The notes below the pieces were generated by a model. That model was not told the DNA's origin. It worked only from the letters and a program-made list of their open reading frames with translations, and did no database searches. The position numbers were made by a program, and so were the translations under genes. A stretch of DNA of 42,736 nucleotides, from the NCBI GenBank assembly GCA_031119205.1, contig JAVHYF010000022.1:12632-55367 (forward strand). The letters are read 5' to 3'. This document shows positions 1-9,951 of this stretch, in pieces. Source of the DNA: Moraxellaceae bacterium. GTDB taxonomy: Bacteria > Pseudomonadota > Gammaproteobacteria > Burkholderiales > Rhodocyclaceae. How positions within the stretch are numbered: position 1 is the stretch's first letter; each line of letters opens with the position of its first letter.

Positions 1-1763
1 TTCACCAGGCCGACCATGCTGTAGGTCTGCACGAAGTTGCCCCACTGCTCGCGGCTGACCGGATCGATATCCTCGGCCAGCAGGCCGAGCGTGCTGCAGC
101 ACTTCAGCAGCTTGTCGAAGCAGGCGTGCGCCTCCTCCTTGCGGCCCAGCGCATCCAGTGCGTAGACGTACCAGAAGGTGCACACCAGGAAGGCATTCTC
201 CGGGTGGCCGAAGTCATCCCGCTCGACGTAGCGGTAGATGAAGTCGCCATGCTTCAACTCCGCCTCGATGGCTTCCACCGTCCCGGCGAAGCGCGGGTCG
301 TCTGCCTTCAGGAAGCCGAACTCGTGCATCAGCAGCAGGCTGGCGTCCAGCACGTCGCCGCCCCAGAAGGCCACAAAGGCATTGCGCCCCGCGTCCCAGG
401 CCTTCTCGCAGATCTCGGCATGGATGCGGTCGGCATGCGTACGCCAGAAGGTCGCCGGCTCCTTCAGATCCAGCTTCACCGCGATGCGCGCCAGCCGGTC
501 CGCCGCCGCCCAGCACATGATGCTGGAATAGGTGTGCACGCGCTTCGAGCCACGCAACTCCCAGATGCCTGCGTCCGGCTGGTTGTAGGTCGCCAGGGCA
601 TGGTGGCCCAGCGGCTCCAGCTGGCGGAACAGGCTTTCGTCGCCACGGTGGCGCAGTCGCGCATCGAAGAACATGTGGGTCGCCGCCAGCACGGCTGAAC
701 CGTACACGTCGTGCTGGATCTGTTCGTAGGCCTGGTTGCCGACCCGCACCGGCCCCATGCCGCGATAGCCCGCCAGTGCCGTCGCCTGCCCTTCGTACAA
801 CGCGCTGTGGCCGCTGATGCCGTACACCGGCTGCAGCACCCCGCCCTCCGCAGCGGCCACCACGTTGAGGATGAAGTTGATGTAGTTCTCCATCGTCGTC
901 GTGGCGCCCAGCCGGTTCAGCGCGTTGACCACGAAGTAGGCGTCACGCAGCCAGCAGTAGCGGTAGTCCCAGTTGCGGCCTGACCCCGGGTGCTCCGGGA
1001 TGGACGTGGTCATCGCCGCCACCACGGCGCCGGTGTCATCGAAGGCATTCAGCTTCAGGGTGATCGCCGCGCGCATCACCTCATCCTGCCAGTCCACCGG
1101 CACGAAGATCGTACGCACCCAGTCCTTCCAGTACGACACCGTCTCGTCCATGAAGCGACGGCCGACGTCTTCCACGCTGCCCTGCACGGTCTCGTCCGGC
1201 CCGAAGATGAGCGTCACCGTGTCATGCAGGTAGGTGTAGCGCTCCTCCACCAGTGCATTGATAGAGGTATTGGTGGTCAGGCGGACCACCATCTGCGGTC
1301 CGACGTAGCGCACATGGTGACTGCCCACCGTCACCTCCGGATCCAGCTCGCCGTAACTGAACAGCGGTCGCACACGGAAGGCGACACGCGGATTTCCGCT
1401 CACACGCCGTACACGACGCACCAGCATCATCGGGTGGAACATGCGGCCGTTCATCTTGAAGCGCGGCGCGAAATCGGTGATCTCGATGCAGGCGTCGTGG
1501 CTGTCATACAGCCGCGTCACCAGCACCGCGGTGTGCGAGATGTACTCCTGCTCGGCGCGCGCGAAATCCGCCAGCAGGACCGAGCAGGCACCCCGTCCTT
1601 CAGCCGTCCCGTCGCTCCCGCCCACGGGTGACAACAGGCTGCAGAACACCGGGTCACCATCGAAGCGCGGCAGGCAGGCCCACACGATGCTGCCGTTGCC
1701 GTCGACGAGTGCGCTGATCGCGCTGTTACCGATAAGGCCGTTTTCAAGCGATGCCGTTTGCAT
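1..1763 (-). CDS. GH15 family glucoamylase/trehalase-like protein (C-terminus cut by window edge)
   Basis: Cytoplasmic glycoside hydrolase of family 15 (COG3387 type), expected to release glucose from alpha-glucans or trehalose. The ATG at 1763 has an AGGTGA ribosome-binding site just upstream; the frame is open to the window edge, giving 587 codons of a family usually about 600 residues long, so only the last few residues are missing. There is no signal peptide. The family signature RNWDYRYCWLRDA lies near residues 262-274, ENAFLVCTFWY further on, and GLLAEDIDP near 560-568, which matches the family's catalytic-base region, followed by WGNFVQTYSMVG. The gene is divergent from otsA-otsB, so it may turn over trehalose or a related glucan when the Ots pathway is off; that link is inference. 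The exact substrate (trehalose, maltodextrin, isomaltose) cannot be read from the sequence. Confidence 0.9.
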   Translation of the reverse strand, partial: MQTASLENGLIGNSAISALVDGNGSIVWACLPRFDGDPVFCSLLSPVGGSDGTAEGRGACSVLLADFARAEQEYISHTAVLVTRLYDSHDACIEITDFAPRFKMNGRMFHPMMLVRRVRRVSGNPRVAFRVRPLFSYGELDPEVTVGSHHVRYVGPQMVVRLTTNTSINALVEERYTYLHDTVTLIFGPDETVQGSVEDVGRRFMDETVSYWKDWVRTIFVPVDWQDEVMRAAITLKLNAFDDTGAVVAAMTTSIPEHPGSGRNWDYRYCWLRDAYFVVNALNRLGATTTMENYINFILNVVAAAEGGVLQPVYGISGHSALYEGQATALAGYRGMGPVRVGNQAYEQIQHDVYGSAVLAATHMFFDARLRHRGDESLFRQLEPLGHHALATYNQPDAGIWELRGSKRVHTYSSIMCWAAADRLARIAVKLDLKEPATFWRTHADRIHAEICEKAWDAGRNAFVAFWGGDVLDASLLLMHEFGFLKADDPRFAGTVEAIEAELKHGDFIYRYVERDDFGHPENAFLVCTFWYVYALDALGRKEEAHACFDKLLKCCSTLGLLAEDIDPVSREQWGNFVQTYSMVGLV

Positions 1764-1854
1764 GCGTTCACCTTTCTTCTTGTCGCAACACACTGATTTT
1801 CGGTCTAAAACACAATTCGATGGAACTGTCGCTGCTGCGCAACATCGAATTTTT

Positions 1855-1878
1855 GATCCGCCCGCATGCTGGCGGATC
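1855..1878. promoter_or_regulatory. Inverted repeat in the GH15/otsA divergent promoter region
   Basis: GATCCGCC (1855-1862) and GGCGGATC (1871-1878) form a perfect 8-bp inverted repeat with an 8-base spacer. It lies in the 162-bp gap between two divergent genes, about 50 bp before the otsA start. It could be an operator or a hairpin in the otsA leader. There is no T-run, so it is not a terminator. I see no convincing -35/-10 pair in the gap. Confidence 0.45.
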
Positions 1879-1925
1879 ATGGGCCTCCCAAAAATAACCA
1901 CAGCCTGTCGGAGCATTCCTACACA

Positions 1926-4160
1926 ATGAAATCACTCCGCCTCCAGCTGCGCTTCCTGCTACCGCTGGTTCTCCTCTTGGTCATCGCTGCCTATGTCACG
2001 GTTCCACTCGTCGACAAGCTGACGCTGCGCTGGTTTCTCCGTGACCTGGACGTGCGTTCCGCACTCATCGCGGAGAACATGACCAATACCATCGTAGAAA
2101 CACCGGAAGTGCCGAGCCAGCGACAATTGCAATCGGAGTTCAACCGCGCCATCCGCGATGAACGGATTTTCGCCATCGGCCTGTGCAATGCCGACAACAA
2201 GCTGACCAACAGCACCGCGGCATTTCCGCAGCGGCTGGACTGCACGCAGGCCAGGGAGGCTGCCGCGCAGTCACCTGCCATCGTCACCCTGCCGCGCGGT
2301 GACGTGCACGTCACCGTGGTGCCACTGACCCTGCCCAATCTCAAAGACGGGCGCCTGGTCGTGCTGCATGACCTCAGCTACATCCATCTGCGCAGTGCCG
2401 ACACCCGGCGCTACCTGATCATGCTGTTCGTCGCGCTGGGCTGCGGTATGGCGCTGATCACCGTGCTGGTGGCGCACATCAGCTGGCGTGGCTGGGTGGC
2501 GGGCACCAAGGCCCTGCTGCGCGGCGAAGGCCTGCTCGAACCCTTCCGCCCACCACCCGAGCTGCAGGTCGTGGCGACCGACCTTCGCGAGATGCTGCGC
2601 GAGATGGACGAGGAGCGGCGATCACGCATGCACCAGGAGGACTGGACGCCCGAGCGCCTGCGCCAGCTGCTCAACACCGACATGCGCGGCGAACAGGTCA
2701 TCGTGGTGTCCAACCGCGAGCCCTACATCCACTTCAAGCGCGAGGAAGGCCTTGAGGTCCAGCGCCCCGCCAGCGGCCTGGTGACCGCCATCGAGCCGGT
2801 GATGCGTGCCTGCTCCGGCACCTGGATCGCCCACGGCAGCGGCAGTGGCGACCGCGAGTCGGTGGACCACAACGATCGCGTCATGGTGCCGCCGGACGAC
2901 CCTTCCTACACCCTGCGCCGCGTATGGCTGACCGAGGAGGAGGAACAGGGCTACTACTTCGGTTTCGCCAACGAGGGCATGTGGCCCCTGTGCCACCTGG
3001 CTCACGTGCGCCCCGTCTTCCGCCTCTCCGACTGGGAACACTACAAGGCGATCAACCAGCGCTTTGCCGACGCGGTGGTGAAGGAGGCCCGCACCGAAGA
3101 CCCCATCGTGCTGGTGCAGGACTATCACTTCGCGCTGCTGCCGGATTTGCTGCGCGCGCGCCTGCCCAATGCCACGATCATCACCTTCTGGCACATTCCA
3201 TGGCCGAACCCCGAGTCCTTCGGTGTCTGCCCCTGGCACGAGGAGATCCTCAAGGGCCTGCTGGGCAGCTCCATCCTCGGCTTCCACACCCGCCAGCACA
3301 GTCGCAACTTCCTGGAATCGGTGGACCGCTTCCTGGAGGCCCGCATCCGCATGGAGGAGTCCACGGTCTCCTTCGCCAACGACCTGACCCAGGTGAATGC
3401 GTACCCGATCTCCATCCACTGGCCGTCCATTGAGGAAAGCTCGCAATGGCCGTCGGTACAGGACTGCCGCAGCGACCTGCGCAGGATGCTGGGCGTATCG
3501 GAGGATCACCTCGTCGCGGTGGGTATCGATCGCTTCGACTACACCAAGGGCATCATCGAACGCTTCCACGCGGTCGACCGGCTGCTGCAGAAGCACTCCG
3601 AGCTGAAGCGCCGCTTCACCTTCGTACAGTTCGCCGCGCCGACGCGCAGCTCGCTGGACGAATACCAGCTGTTCGTTCAGCAGGTGCATACACTGACCGA
3701 CCGCATCAACGCACGTCACGGTGACAGCAGCTGGCAGCCGATCCGCCTGATTGCCGAACACCAGAACAGCGACGAGGTGACGCGACATTACCGTGGCACC
3801 GACTGCTGCGTGGTCACCAGCCTGCACGACGGCATGAACCTCGTGGCCAAGGAGTTCGTGGCCGCGCGGGACGATGGCCACGGCACGCTGGTGCTGAGCC
3901 AGTTCGCCGGTGCAGCGCGCGAGCTCAACACCGCGCTGATCGTCAATCCCTACGACGTGGAGGAGACCGCGGACGCGCTGTATCGTGGCCTCACCATGAG
4001 CCGTGCCGAGCAGGCCGAGCGCATGCGCAGCCTGCGCACCATGGTGCGCGAGGACAACGTGTACCGCTGGGCCGCCCACATGCTGCTGGATGCTGCCCGC
4101 CTGCGCCGGGCCGAGCGGGTGAGCGCGCGCATCGTGTCGCGGGAGGCGCGCACCGCATGA
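1926..4160 (+). CDS. otsA: Membrane-anchored trehalose-6-phosphate synthase (GT20)
   Basis: Makes trehalose-6-phosphate from a nucleotide-activated glucose and glucose-6-phosphate. I take the ATG at 1926 (744 aa); an upstream in-frame start would add 20 residues ahead of the membrane segment. Residues 8-30 form one transmembrane helix, about 31-160 a probable periplasmic domain, and 163-185 a second helix. A HAMP-like, charged linker follows (about 186-250), and the GT20 catalytic domain starts at about 256. Family residues are present: R263 in SNRE, GMWPL near 351-355, D399 and H401 in QDYHF, H423 in FWHIPWP, R536 and K541 in DRFDYTKG, and D635/E642 in [10 protein letters not shown]. Ordinary OtsA is soluble and about 470 residues, so the first 250 residues are an added sensor-like module. 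The gene overlaps otsB by 4 bases (ATGA), implying translational coupling. Confidence 0.92.
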   Translation: MKSLRLQLRFLLPLVLLLVIAAYVTVPLVDKLTLRWFLRDLDVRSALIAENMTNTIVETPEVPSQRQLQSEFNRAIRDERIFAIGLCNADNKLTNSTAAFPQRLDCTQAREAAAQSPAIVTLPRGDVHVTVVPLTLPNLKDGRLVVLHDLSYIHLRSADTRRYLIMLFVALGCGMALITVLVAHISWRGWVAGTKALLRGEGLLEPFRPPPELQVVATDLREMLREMDEERRSRMHQEDWTPERLRQLLNTDMRGEQVIVVSNREPYIHFKREEGLEVQRPASGLVTAIEPVMRACSGTWIAHGSGSGDRESVDHNDRVMVPPDDPSYTLRRVWLTEEEEQGYYFGFANEGMWPLCHLAHVRPVFRLSDWEHYKAINQRFADAVVKEARTEDPIVLVQDYHFALLPDLLRARLPNATIITFWHIPWPNPESFGVCPWHEEILKGLLGSSILGFHTRQHSRNFLESVDRFLEARIRMEESTVSFANDLTQVNAYPISIHWPSIEESSQWPSVQDCRSDLRRMLGVSEDHLVAVGIDRFDYTKGIIERFHAVDRLLQKHSELKRRFTFVQFAAPTRSSLDEYQLFVQQVHTLTDRINARHGDSSWQPIRLIAEHQNSDEVTRHYRGTDCCVVTSLHDGMNLVAKEFVAARDDGHGTLVLSQFAGAARELNTALIVNPYDVEETADALYRGLTMSRAEQAERMRSLRTMVREDNVYRWAAHMLLDAARLRRAERVSARIVSREARTA

Positions 4161-4921
4161 GCCACCTGTTCTCCCCGGAGGGCGATCACGCCCTCGACGA
4201 GATCGTCACCCGCAAGCCCCTGCTCGCGCTGGATTTCGATGGCACCCTCGCCCCCATCGTGCCATTGCCCGAAAACGCGCGCACACCGCTGTCCATCGCG
4301 CGCGTGCTGGCACGTCTTGCGGAACTGATGCCGGTGGCGATCGTGACCGGTCGCGCGATTGCCGACGTCACGGAACGCCTGGGTTTCTCGCCGCATTACA
4401 TCGTGGGCAACCACGGCGCCGAAGGCCTGCCGGACAGCGCCGTCAGCGGCGCTGCCCAGACCGTCAACCGCTGGCGGCGTGCGCTGAACCAGGATTTCGC
4501 GCCACGGCTGGATGCAGCGGGCGTGCTGGTGGAAGACAAGGGACACTCCTTCTCGCTGCACTATCGCCTCGCACGCGACCGGGTCACTGCACTCGACGCC
4601 ATCCAGGCCACGGTCTCGGCACTTGAGCCCACGCCGCGGGTCATCGATGGCAAGTTCGTCATCAACCTGTTGCCGGAGGGCGCGCCGGACAAGTACCGCG
4701 CCGCCGTGGAGCTGATGCGCGTCGCAGAGTGCGACACCGTCATCTTCGCCGGAGACGACATCACGGATGACCTGGTCTTCGAGCAGGCCCCGGCAGACTG
4801 GCTGACGATCCGCGTCGAGACCCGCGACCACCATCGCGCCCGCTTCCATCTCAATCACCAGAACGAAGTCGCCATCTTCCTGCAACGTCTGCTGAAGAGC
4901 CTAGAGCGACACCGCACCTGA
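4157..4921 (+). CDS. otsB: Trehalose-6-phosphate phosphatase
   Basis: HAD-superfamily phosphatase that removes phosphate from trehalose-6-phosphate, completing the two-step OtsAB pathway. It has 254 residues, typical of the family. HAD motif I is LDFDGTLAP with D26 as nucleophile and D28 as acid/base; the acidic metal-binding motif GDDITDD is at about 199-205; VTGR (63-66) and GNHGAEG (84-90) match family positions. The protein is soluble with no signal peptide. The start codon overlaps the otsA stop, so the two are one operon. The phosphatase product may be free in the cytoplasm while its substrate is made at the membrane by the fused OtsA. Confidence 0.95.
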   Translation: MSHLFSPEGDHALDEIVTRKPLLALDFDGTLAPIVPLPENARTPLSIARVLARLAELMPVAIVTGRAIADVTERLGFSPHYIVGNHGAEGLPDSAVSGAAQTVNRWRRALNQDFAPRLDAAGVLVEDKGHSFSLHYRLARDRVTALDAIQATVSALEPTPRVIDGKFVINLLPEGAPDKYRAAVELMRVAECDTVIFAGDDITDDLVFEQAPADWLTIRVETRDHHRARFHLNHQNEVAIFLQRLLKSLERHRT

Positions 4922-4948
4922 TCCCCCAGGCACTCCGGAGAGCATCGA

Positions 4949-6052
4949 ATGAAGGCAGCGCTGTACATCCGCGACCACAACTCCCTCGAACAAGTCATCC
5001 TCGCACTGGGCGTAGGCGCAGCAGCGCTGCTGGCCCTGCTCTTCGTCCGCCGCATCCTCAGTGCCCGCCTGCATGCACGCGCAGTGCAAAGCACGGCCAT
5101 CTGGGACGACGTGCTGGCGGAAGTGGTCGGCTCCACGAAGTTGCCTTTCCTGCTGTGGATCTCGGTCATGGCGGGCCTCACGCAGATCGAACTGCCGCCC
5201 TCCGGCGAAGCCCTGCCCTACAAGGCCATGATGCTGCTGCTGATCCTGCAGGCCGGCATCTGGGCCAGCCGTGGTGTGGCCACCTGGATACGCAAGCGCC
5301 TTGAGCACAGCACCCAGGCGGGCGACGGCGCGGCGGTCACCAACTTCGGCGTCATCGCCTTCATCACCCGCCTGGCGATCTGGGTCATCGTCCTGTTGCT
5401 GCTGCTCGACAACCTGGGCGTCAACATCACGACCCTGGTAGCGAGCCTGGGCATCGGTGGCGTGGCCGTGGCGCTGGCCCTGCAGAACGTCCTCGGCGAT
5501 CTGTTCGCCTCGCTGTCGATCGCCATCGACAAGCCTTTCGTGGTCGGCGACTTCATCATCGTCGACGACTACATGGGTACGGTGAAGCACGTCGGGTTGA
5601 AAACCACGCGCATCCAGAGCCTGTCCGGCGAAGAGCTCATCTTCTCCAACAACGACTTGCTGAAGAGCCGCATCCGCAACTATAAGCGCATGAACGAACG
5701 GCGCATCGTGTTCAGCTTCGGCGTCACCTACGACACGCCCGCCGACAAGCTGGAGGCCCTACCCGGCGAGGTCCGCGCCATCGTCGGAGCTCAGGACGGC
5801 ACCCGCTTCGACCGCGCACACTTCCGTGGCTTCGGCGCATCGAGCCTGGACTTCGAGGTCGTCTACTTCACGCTGGACCCCGACTTCAACAAGTACATGG
5901 ACACCCAGCAGCGTATCAACCTTACCTTGATCCGCCACCTGCAGAGCAAGGACATCGCGCTGGCCCTGCCGACCCAGACCCTGCGCGTCCTCGGCAACGC
6001 CCCGCCCCCCCTGGGGGAACGTGCGGCTGCGCCGCAGATCGCTCCCGGCTGA
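4949..6052 (+). CDS. MscS-family mechanosensitive ion channel
   Basis: Small-conductance mechanosensitive channel that would open under membrane tension on osmotic downshock. It has 367 residues with about five hydrophobic segments. The last of these is the glycine/alanine-rich pore helix (TTLVASLGIGGVAVALALQ), followed by the MscS beta domain (VGDFIIVDDYMGTVKHVGLK and FSNNDLLKSRIRNY). The ATG at 4949 has GGAG about 9 bases upstream. It is 27 bp after otsB on the same strand, so co-transcription with otsAB is likely, which groups compatible-solute synthesis with release. It is longer than E. coli MscS (286 aa) because of extra N-terminal helices; a precise subfamily is not assigned. Confidence 0.9.
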   Translation: MKAALYIRDHNSLEQVILALGVGAAALLALLFVRRILSARLHARAVQSTAIWDDVLAEVVGSTKLPFLLWISVMAGLTQIELPPSGEALPYKAMMLLLILQAGIWASRGVATWIRKRLEHSTQAGDGAAVTNFGVIAFITRLAIWVIVLLLLLDNLGVNITTLVASLGIGGVAVALALQNVLGDLFASLSIAIDKPFVVGDFIIVDDYMGTVKHVGLKTTRIQSLSGEELIFSNNDLLKSRIRNYKRMNERRIVFSFGVTYDTPADKLEALPGEVRAIVGAQDGTRFDRAHFRGFGASSLDFEVVYFTLDPDFNKYMDTQQRINLTLIRHLQSKDIALALPTQTLRVLGNAPPPLGERAAAPQIAPG

Positions 6053-6063
6053 CCTCCGCCCGG

Positions 6064-6092
6064 CCCGCTGCGCCGCCCATTGGCGCAGCGGG
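6064..6092 (+). terminator. GC-rich hairpin after the channel gene
   Basis: CCCGCTGCGCC (6064-6074) pairs perfectly over 11 bp with GGCGCAGCGGG (6082-6092) around a 7-base loop, 12 bases after the channel stop codon. Only TT follows, so as an intrinsic terminator it is weak. It may instead attenuate read-through or protect the 3' end of the upstream message. Confidence 0.45.
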
Positions 6093-6124
6093 TTCCGCTA
6101 ACGCATCGTCATGGACGATAATCC

Positions 6125-7288
6125 GTGACGAGCATGAATGCGGACTTCTACCTCATCCTCCTGAGCGACTGCCTGCTGTCGGTCGTCCTGCTGGGCCTGT
6201 TCTGGTACGCAGCGCAGATCGCGCGCGGACTGCGCGGCATCGCGACCTGGGGCGCCGCACACCTGACCTACACCCTGGGTGCGGCACTGCTCGACGGGTC
6301 GCTGCAGTTGATTGCCAACGGCCAGGCCGTGGATGCCTGGCTGCAGACCCTGATCCGTATCGGTGGACTACTCGCCTGCGGCGGCATGGCGGGCCTCGCG
6401 CTGGCCGTTGTGCAGTTCGTGCAGCAGCGCAGCCTCACGCGTGTGGAACTGGCACTGATCCCCGCCTGCCTCGCATTCTCCCTGGCCGGCTGGCTGTGGA
6501 ACACCCCGGAAGCCCAGGGCGCCGCGATGAGTGCGGCGGAAGTGCTGAGCCTCATCCTGATCATCTGGCACCTGCGCGAGCTGAACAGCCGCCCCGACGT
6601 ACTGCCCGCGCGCCTGATGATGGTGGGCTGCGGCCTGCTGATGCTGCTCTATGGCCGCGACCTGCTGTCCGCCCTGTTCGGCACCTACCTGCCGAACGCC
6701 CCCTACGTGCAGGCCGACCTGTCCATCTGGTTCATGCTCAATTTCTGCATGCTGATGCTCACCAGCTTCCGCGTCGCGGAAAGCCTGCGACAGAGTGCCT
6801 TGCTCGACCCGCTGACCGGTGCGCTGAACCGCCGCGGCCTTAACGCCGAACTGCGTGAGCGCATGAACCGCCTGCACGAGAGCACCGGCATGGCGATCAT
6901 CGCGCTCGATCTCGATCACTTCAAGGCGGTGAACGACACCCACGGCCACGGCATCGGCGATATCGTGCTGCAGCAGTTTTCCGACACCGTGCGCGGCAGC
7001 ATCCGTGGCGAAGACCTGTTCGCGCGGCTGGGCGGCGAAGAGTTCGTCATCGTCATGCCGGACTCCCGCCAGGGCTTCCCGCAACGACTGGCGGAACGCA
7101 TCCGTGCGCAGATCGCCATGCTGGAGTGCGTCCCCGGCGTGCCGCTACGGGTCACGGTCAGCATCGGCGTGTGCCTGTCACCCCGCAAGGCAGAATTCTC
7201 GCTGCTGATGCGCATCGCCGACGAAGCCCTGTACGACGCCAAGCACTTCGGCCGCAACCGGGTCGAGGTGCGCCATTACATGCCGTGA
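6125..7288 (+). CDS. Integral-membrane diguanylate cyclase (GGDEF)
   Basis: Makes cyclic di-GMP from two GTP. Residues about 8-215 hold a series of hydrophobic helices (roughly six to seven) with no recognisable ligand-binding domain. The GGDEF domain follows, starting at DPLTGALNRRGL (about 228). The active-site motif is GGEEF at 303-307, a catalytically competent variant. An RxxD inhibitory site (R294-D297) lies five residues ahead, so product inhibition is expected. The GTP-binding region DLDHFKAVNDTHGH (262-275) is intact. The start is GTG at 6125; an ATG at 6134 is an alternative, and neither has a strong ribosome-binding site. What the membrane region senses is not visible. Confidence 0.92.
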   Translation: MTSMNADFYLILLSDCLLSVVLLGLFWYAAQIARGLRGIATWGAAHLTYTLGAALLDGSLQLIANGQAVDAWLQTLIRIGGLLACGGMAGLALAVVQFVQQRSLTRVELALIPACLAFSLAGWLWNTPEAQGAAMSAAEVLSLILIIWHLRELNSRPDVLPARLMMVGCGLLMLLYGRDLLSALFGTYLPNAPYVQADLSIWFMLNFCMLMLTSFRVAESLRQSALLDPLTGALNRRGLNAELRERMNRLHESTGMAIIALDLDHFKAVNDTHGHGIGDIVLQQFSDTVRGSIRGEDLFARLGGEEFVIVMPDSRQGFPQRLAERIRAQIAMLECVPGVPLRVTVSIGVCLSPRKAEFSLLMRIADEALYDAKHFGRNRVEVRHYMP

Positions 7289-7332
7289 GGCATATGGCAT
7301 ATCCGCCCCGCACACCGGCGCTGCGGCAGGAC

Positions 7333-7366
7333 AAGAAAAAGGGCAGACCGCGGTCTGCCCTTCTTT
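7333..7366. terminator. Bidirectional intrinsic terminator between the GGDEF gene and parC
   Basis: A perfect 20-base palindrome (7341-7360, half GGGCAGACCG) is flanked by AAGAAAAA on the left and TTCTTT on the right. It lies between two convergent genes and has a U-tract for both directions, so it can end both transcripts. Confidence 0.85.
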
Positions 7367-7391
7367 CATCCTGCGATGAAGTGCCGGGAGG

Positions 7392-9788
7392 TCAGGCGCC
7401 GCTGACACCCGTCGGTTTCACCTTCGGCGCCAGCACCCCGCCCTTGCGCGCACGCTTGCCGCGACAGGCTTCCAGTGCCACGCCCTTGACCACTACTTCG
7501 GTCTCCTTGCCACCACGACCGGCCCCGAAGACCTTCACGGCATCAGTGGGCGGGCAGCACACGCCGACCAGCTCTTCTTTCTCGTCCAGGCCCATCAGGA
7601 TCATGCCGCGGCCACGCGGCATCACCTTCAACTCGGCACGCGGGAAGTACAGCAGGCGCCCGTTACCGGACACGGTGGCAATCCACTGGCCCTCGGCACG
7701 GGCCGGGGCCAGCACCGTCTCCTTGTCCTCCATGGTCATGAAGGCCTTGCCGGCGCGCTGGCGGGTCACCAGCTCGGAGAGCTTGGTGATGAAACCGTAG
7801 CTGCCGCTGTTGGCAAACAGCCAGTCGCTGTCCGGGTCGGTACTCAACGCCTGGGCGATACGCGCACCGCTCTGCAGTTCGATCAGCGTGGTGATCGGCA
7901 CACCGTCGCCACGCCCACCCGGCAGATCGGATACCCGCACGGAATAGGCGCGACCCATGGTGTCGATCAGCACCAGCGGCCAGGCCGTGCGCGACTCCGC
8001 TACCAGGAAGGGGCTGTCACCGCCCTTGTAGCTCAGGCTCATCGGGTCAATGCCGTGCCCCTGACGCGCGCGCACCCAGCCGTTCTTCGACAGGATGACC
8101 GTCACCGGCTCGTCCAGCACCACGGCTTCCACCGCGGCAACCGGCGTGGCGGCTTCGATCAGCGTGCGGCGGTCGTCGCCATGCTTCTTGGTGTCCTCGG
8201 CAATTTCCTTGAGGATCAGCTTCGTCATCGCATTGCGGTTCTCGAGCAGCTCCACCAGCCCGGTGCGCTCGTCGCGCAGGGTGGCCAGCTCCTTCTCGAT
8301 GGCGATGTATTCCAGCTTGGCCAGCTGGCGCAGGCGGATTTCGAGGATGTCCTCGGCCTGAGTCTCGGTGAGCCCGAAGCGTGCGATCAGCTCGGCCTTC
8401 GGCTCGTCGGCCTCGCGGATCACCTTGATGACTTCGTCGATGTGCAGCCAGGCGATCTGGCGGCCTTCGAGGATATGGATACGGCGATCCACCTGACCCA
8501 GGCGGTGGCGGGTTCGACGCTCCACCGTGTCGAAGCGATAGCTGATCCATTCGCTGATCAGCGCGCGCAGGCCCTTCTGCCCCGGCCGACCATCACGGCC
8601 CACCACGGTGAAGTTCACCGACACGGAGGACTCAAGGCTGGTGTGCGCCAGCAGCACACGCATCAGCTCGTCCGGCTCCTGCGTGCGGGTCTTCGGCTCG
8701 AACACCAGGCGCACTGGCGCCTTGTCGGACGACTCGTCGCGGGCGGCGTCCAGCACGCCCAGCACCAGCGCCTTGTTGTTCTTCTCGTCCTGCGAGATTT
8801 CCTTCTTGCCGGCCTTCGGCTGCGGGTTGGTCACCGCCTCGATTTCCGACAGCACCTTGGCCGCCGACACGCCATGCGGCAGCTCGTCGATGATCACGCG
8901 CCAGGCACCACGCGCCAGTTGCTCGATGCGCCAGCGCGCACGCACGCGCAGGCTGCCGCGGCCACCGTCGTAGGCTTCGCGGATCGCCGCGGCGGGCGAG
9001 ATGATCTGGCCACCGCCGGGGAAGTCCGGGCCGGGCAGCAGGGCCATCACTTCGTCCAGCGAGGCGCTCGGCTTCTTGATCAGCAGCGTGGCGGCCGCAG
9101 CCACCTCGCGCAGGTTGTGCGGCGGGCATTCGGTCGCCATGCCCACGGCGATGCCGGATGCACCGTTCAACAACAGCATCGGCAGACGTGCCGGGAAGAG
9201 CTTTGGCTCCTCGAAGGCGCCGTCGTAGTTGGGCACGAAGTCCACCGTGCCCATGTCGATCTCGGACAGCAGCAGCTCGGCGATCGGCGTCAGGCGCATT
9301 TCGGTGTAGCGCATCGCCGCCGCACCGTCACCGTCGCGCGAACCGAAGTTGCCCTGACCATCGATCAGCGGGTAACGCAGCGAGAAGTCCTGCGCCAGGC
9401 GCACCGCGGCGTCGTACACCGACTGGTCGCCGTGCGGGTGCAACTTACCGATGACGTCGCCCACCACACGGGCGCTCTTCACCGGCTTGGCGCCCGGCAC
9501 CAGGCGCATCTCGTGCATCGCGTACAGGATGCGGCGCTGTACCGGCTTCAAGCCGTCCTCGACCTGCGGCAGCGCGCGGCCGCGCACCACGCTCATGGCG
9601 TAGGCCAGGTAGGCGCGCTCGGCAAAGGCGGCGATCGGCAGATGATCGTCGGGCAGTTCCTGCAGGCTGGGCGGAGCTGGCGGCGCGGGCGGCGGCGCCT
9701 CGGCCACGACGGCAGCTACGGGCAGGCTCTGGTCTTCGAACAGGTCGGGACTGTCGGCGTCGGGCTCGCCGGGGAGTTCAGGGTTCAT
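7392..9788 (-). CDS. parC: DNA topoisomerase IV subunit A
   Basis: Breakage-reunion subunit of topoisomerase IV, which decatenates daughter chromosomes. I choose the ATG at 9788 (798 aa); a TTG nine codons upstream is a poor alternative. The first 45 residues are an acidic then proline/alanine-rich tail that is probably disordered. The winged-helix/tower core follows, with catalytic Tyr161 in AAMRYTEM. The quinolone-region motif reads [11 protein letters not shown], with Gln122 where E. coli ParC has the Ser80 hot spot and Asp126 where it has Glu84. The C-terminal third carries the short ParC-type beta-propeller repeats. It is not GyrA: the long GyrA C-terminal domain is absent. The partner parE is not next to it in this window. 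Confidence 0.93.
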   Translation of the reverse strand: MNPELPGEPDADSPDLFEDQSLPVAAVVAEAPPPAPPAPPSLQELPDDHLPIAAFAERAYLAYAMSVVRGRALPQVEDGLKPVQRRILYAMHEMRLVPGAKPVKSARVVGDVIGKLHPHGDQSVYDAAVRLAQDFSLRYPLIDGQGNFGSRDGDGAAAMRYTEMRLTPIAELLLSEIDMGTVDFVPNYDGAFEEPKLFPARLPMLLLNGASGIAVGMATECPPHNLREVAAAATLLIKKPSASLDEVMALLPGPDFPGGGQIISPAAAIREAYDGGRGSLRVRARWRIEQLARGAWRVIIDELPHGVSAAKVLSEIEAVTNPQPKAGKKEISQDEKNNKALVLGVLDAARDESSDKAPVRLVFEPKTRTQEPDELMRVLLAHTSLESSVSVNFTVVGRDGRPGQKGLRALISEWISYRFDTVERRTRHRLGQVDRRIHILEGRQIAWLHIDEVIKVIREADEPKAELIARFGLTETQAEDILEIRLRQLAKLEYIAIEKELATLRDERTGLVELLENRNAMTKLILKEIAEDTKKHGDDRRTLIEAATPVAAVEAVVLDEPVTVILSKNGWVRARQGHGIDPMSLSYKGGDSPFLVAESRTAWPLVLIDTMGRAYSVRVSDLPGGRGDGVPITTLIELQSGARIAQALSTDPDSDWLFANSGSYGFITKLSELVTRQRAGKAFMTMEDKETVLAPARAEGQWIATVSGNGRLLYFPRAELKVMPRGRGMILMGLDEKEELVGVCCPPTDAVKVFGAGRGGKETEVVVKGVALEACRGKRARKGGVLAPKVKPTGVSGA

Positions 9789-9921
9789 TCGTGTCGGTGC
9801 AAGGCAGAGGAGCAATCAGGCGGCCATGCATGGAGAACTGCGGCGCACGGCCGAGGCGGATTCTCGCACGAGGCCGGGCCACGCGGGCAGTCAGCGCCCG
9901 TCAGGAATCCGTAAGGAGTTG

Positions 9922-9951
9922 TTGACGTTGTCAGACAACAGGGCCTATAGT
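9922..9951 (+). promoter_or_regulatory. Candidate sigma-70 promoter driving the intergenic small RNA
   Basis: TTGACG (9922-9927) and TATAGT (9946-9951) are good -35 and -10 matches separated by 18 bp. Transcription would start near 9958. No protein-coding gene follows on this strand; the next signal is the terminator at 10121-10150. The spacer holds a palindrome described separately. Confidence 0.65.

Noticed and set aside
8055-9914. 619-residue plus-strand open frame opposite parC
   Set aside because: Shadow of a GC-rich gene: His/Arg/Gln-rich, no motif, and parC on the other strand is unmistakable. The same applies to long antisense frames opposite otsA, rpsA, argS and addA.
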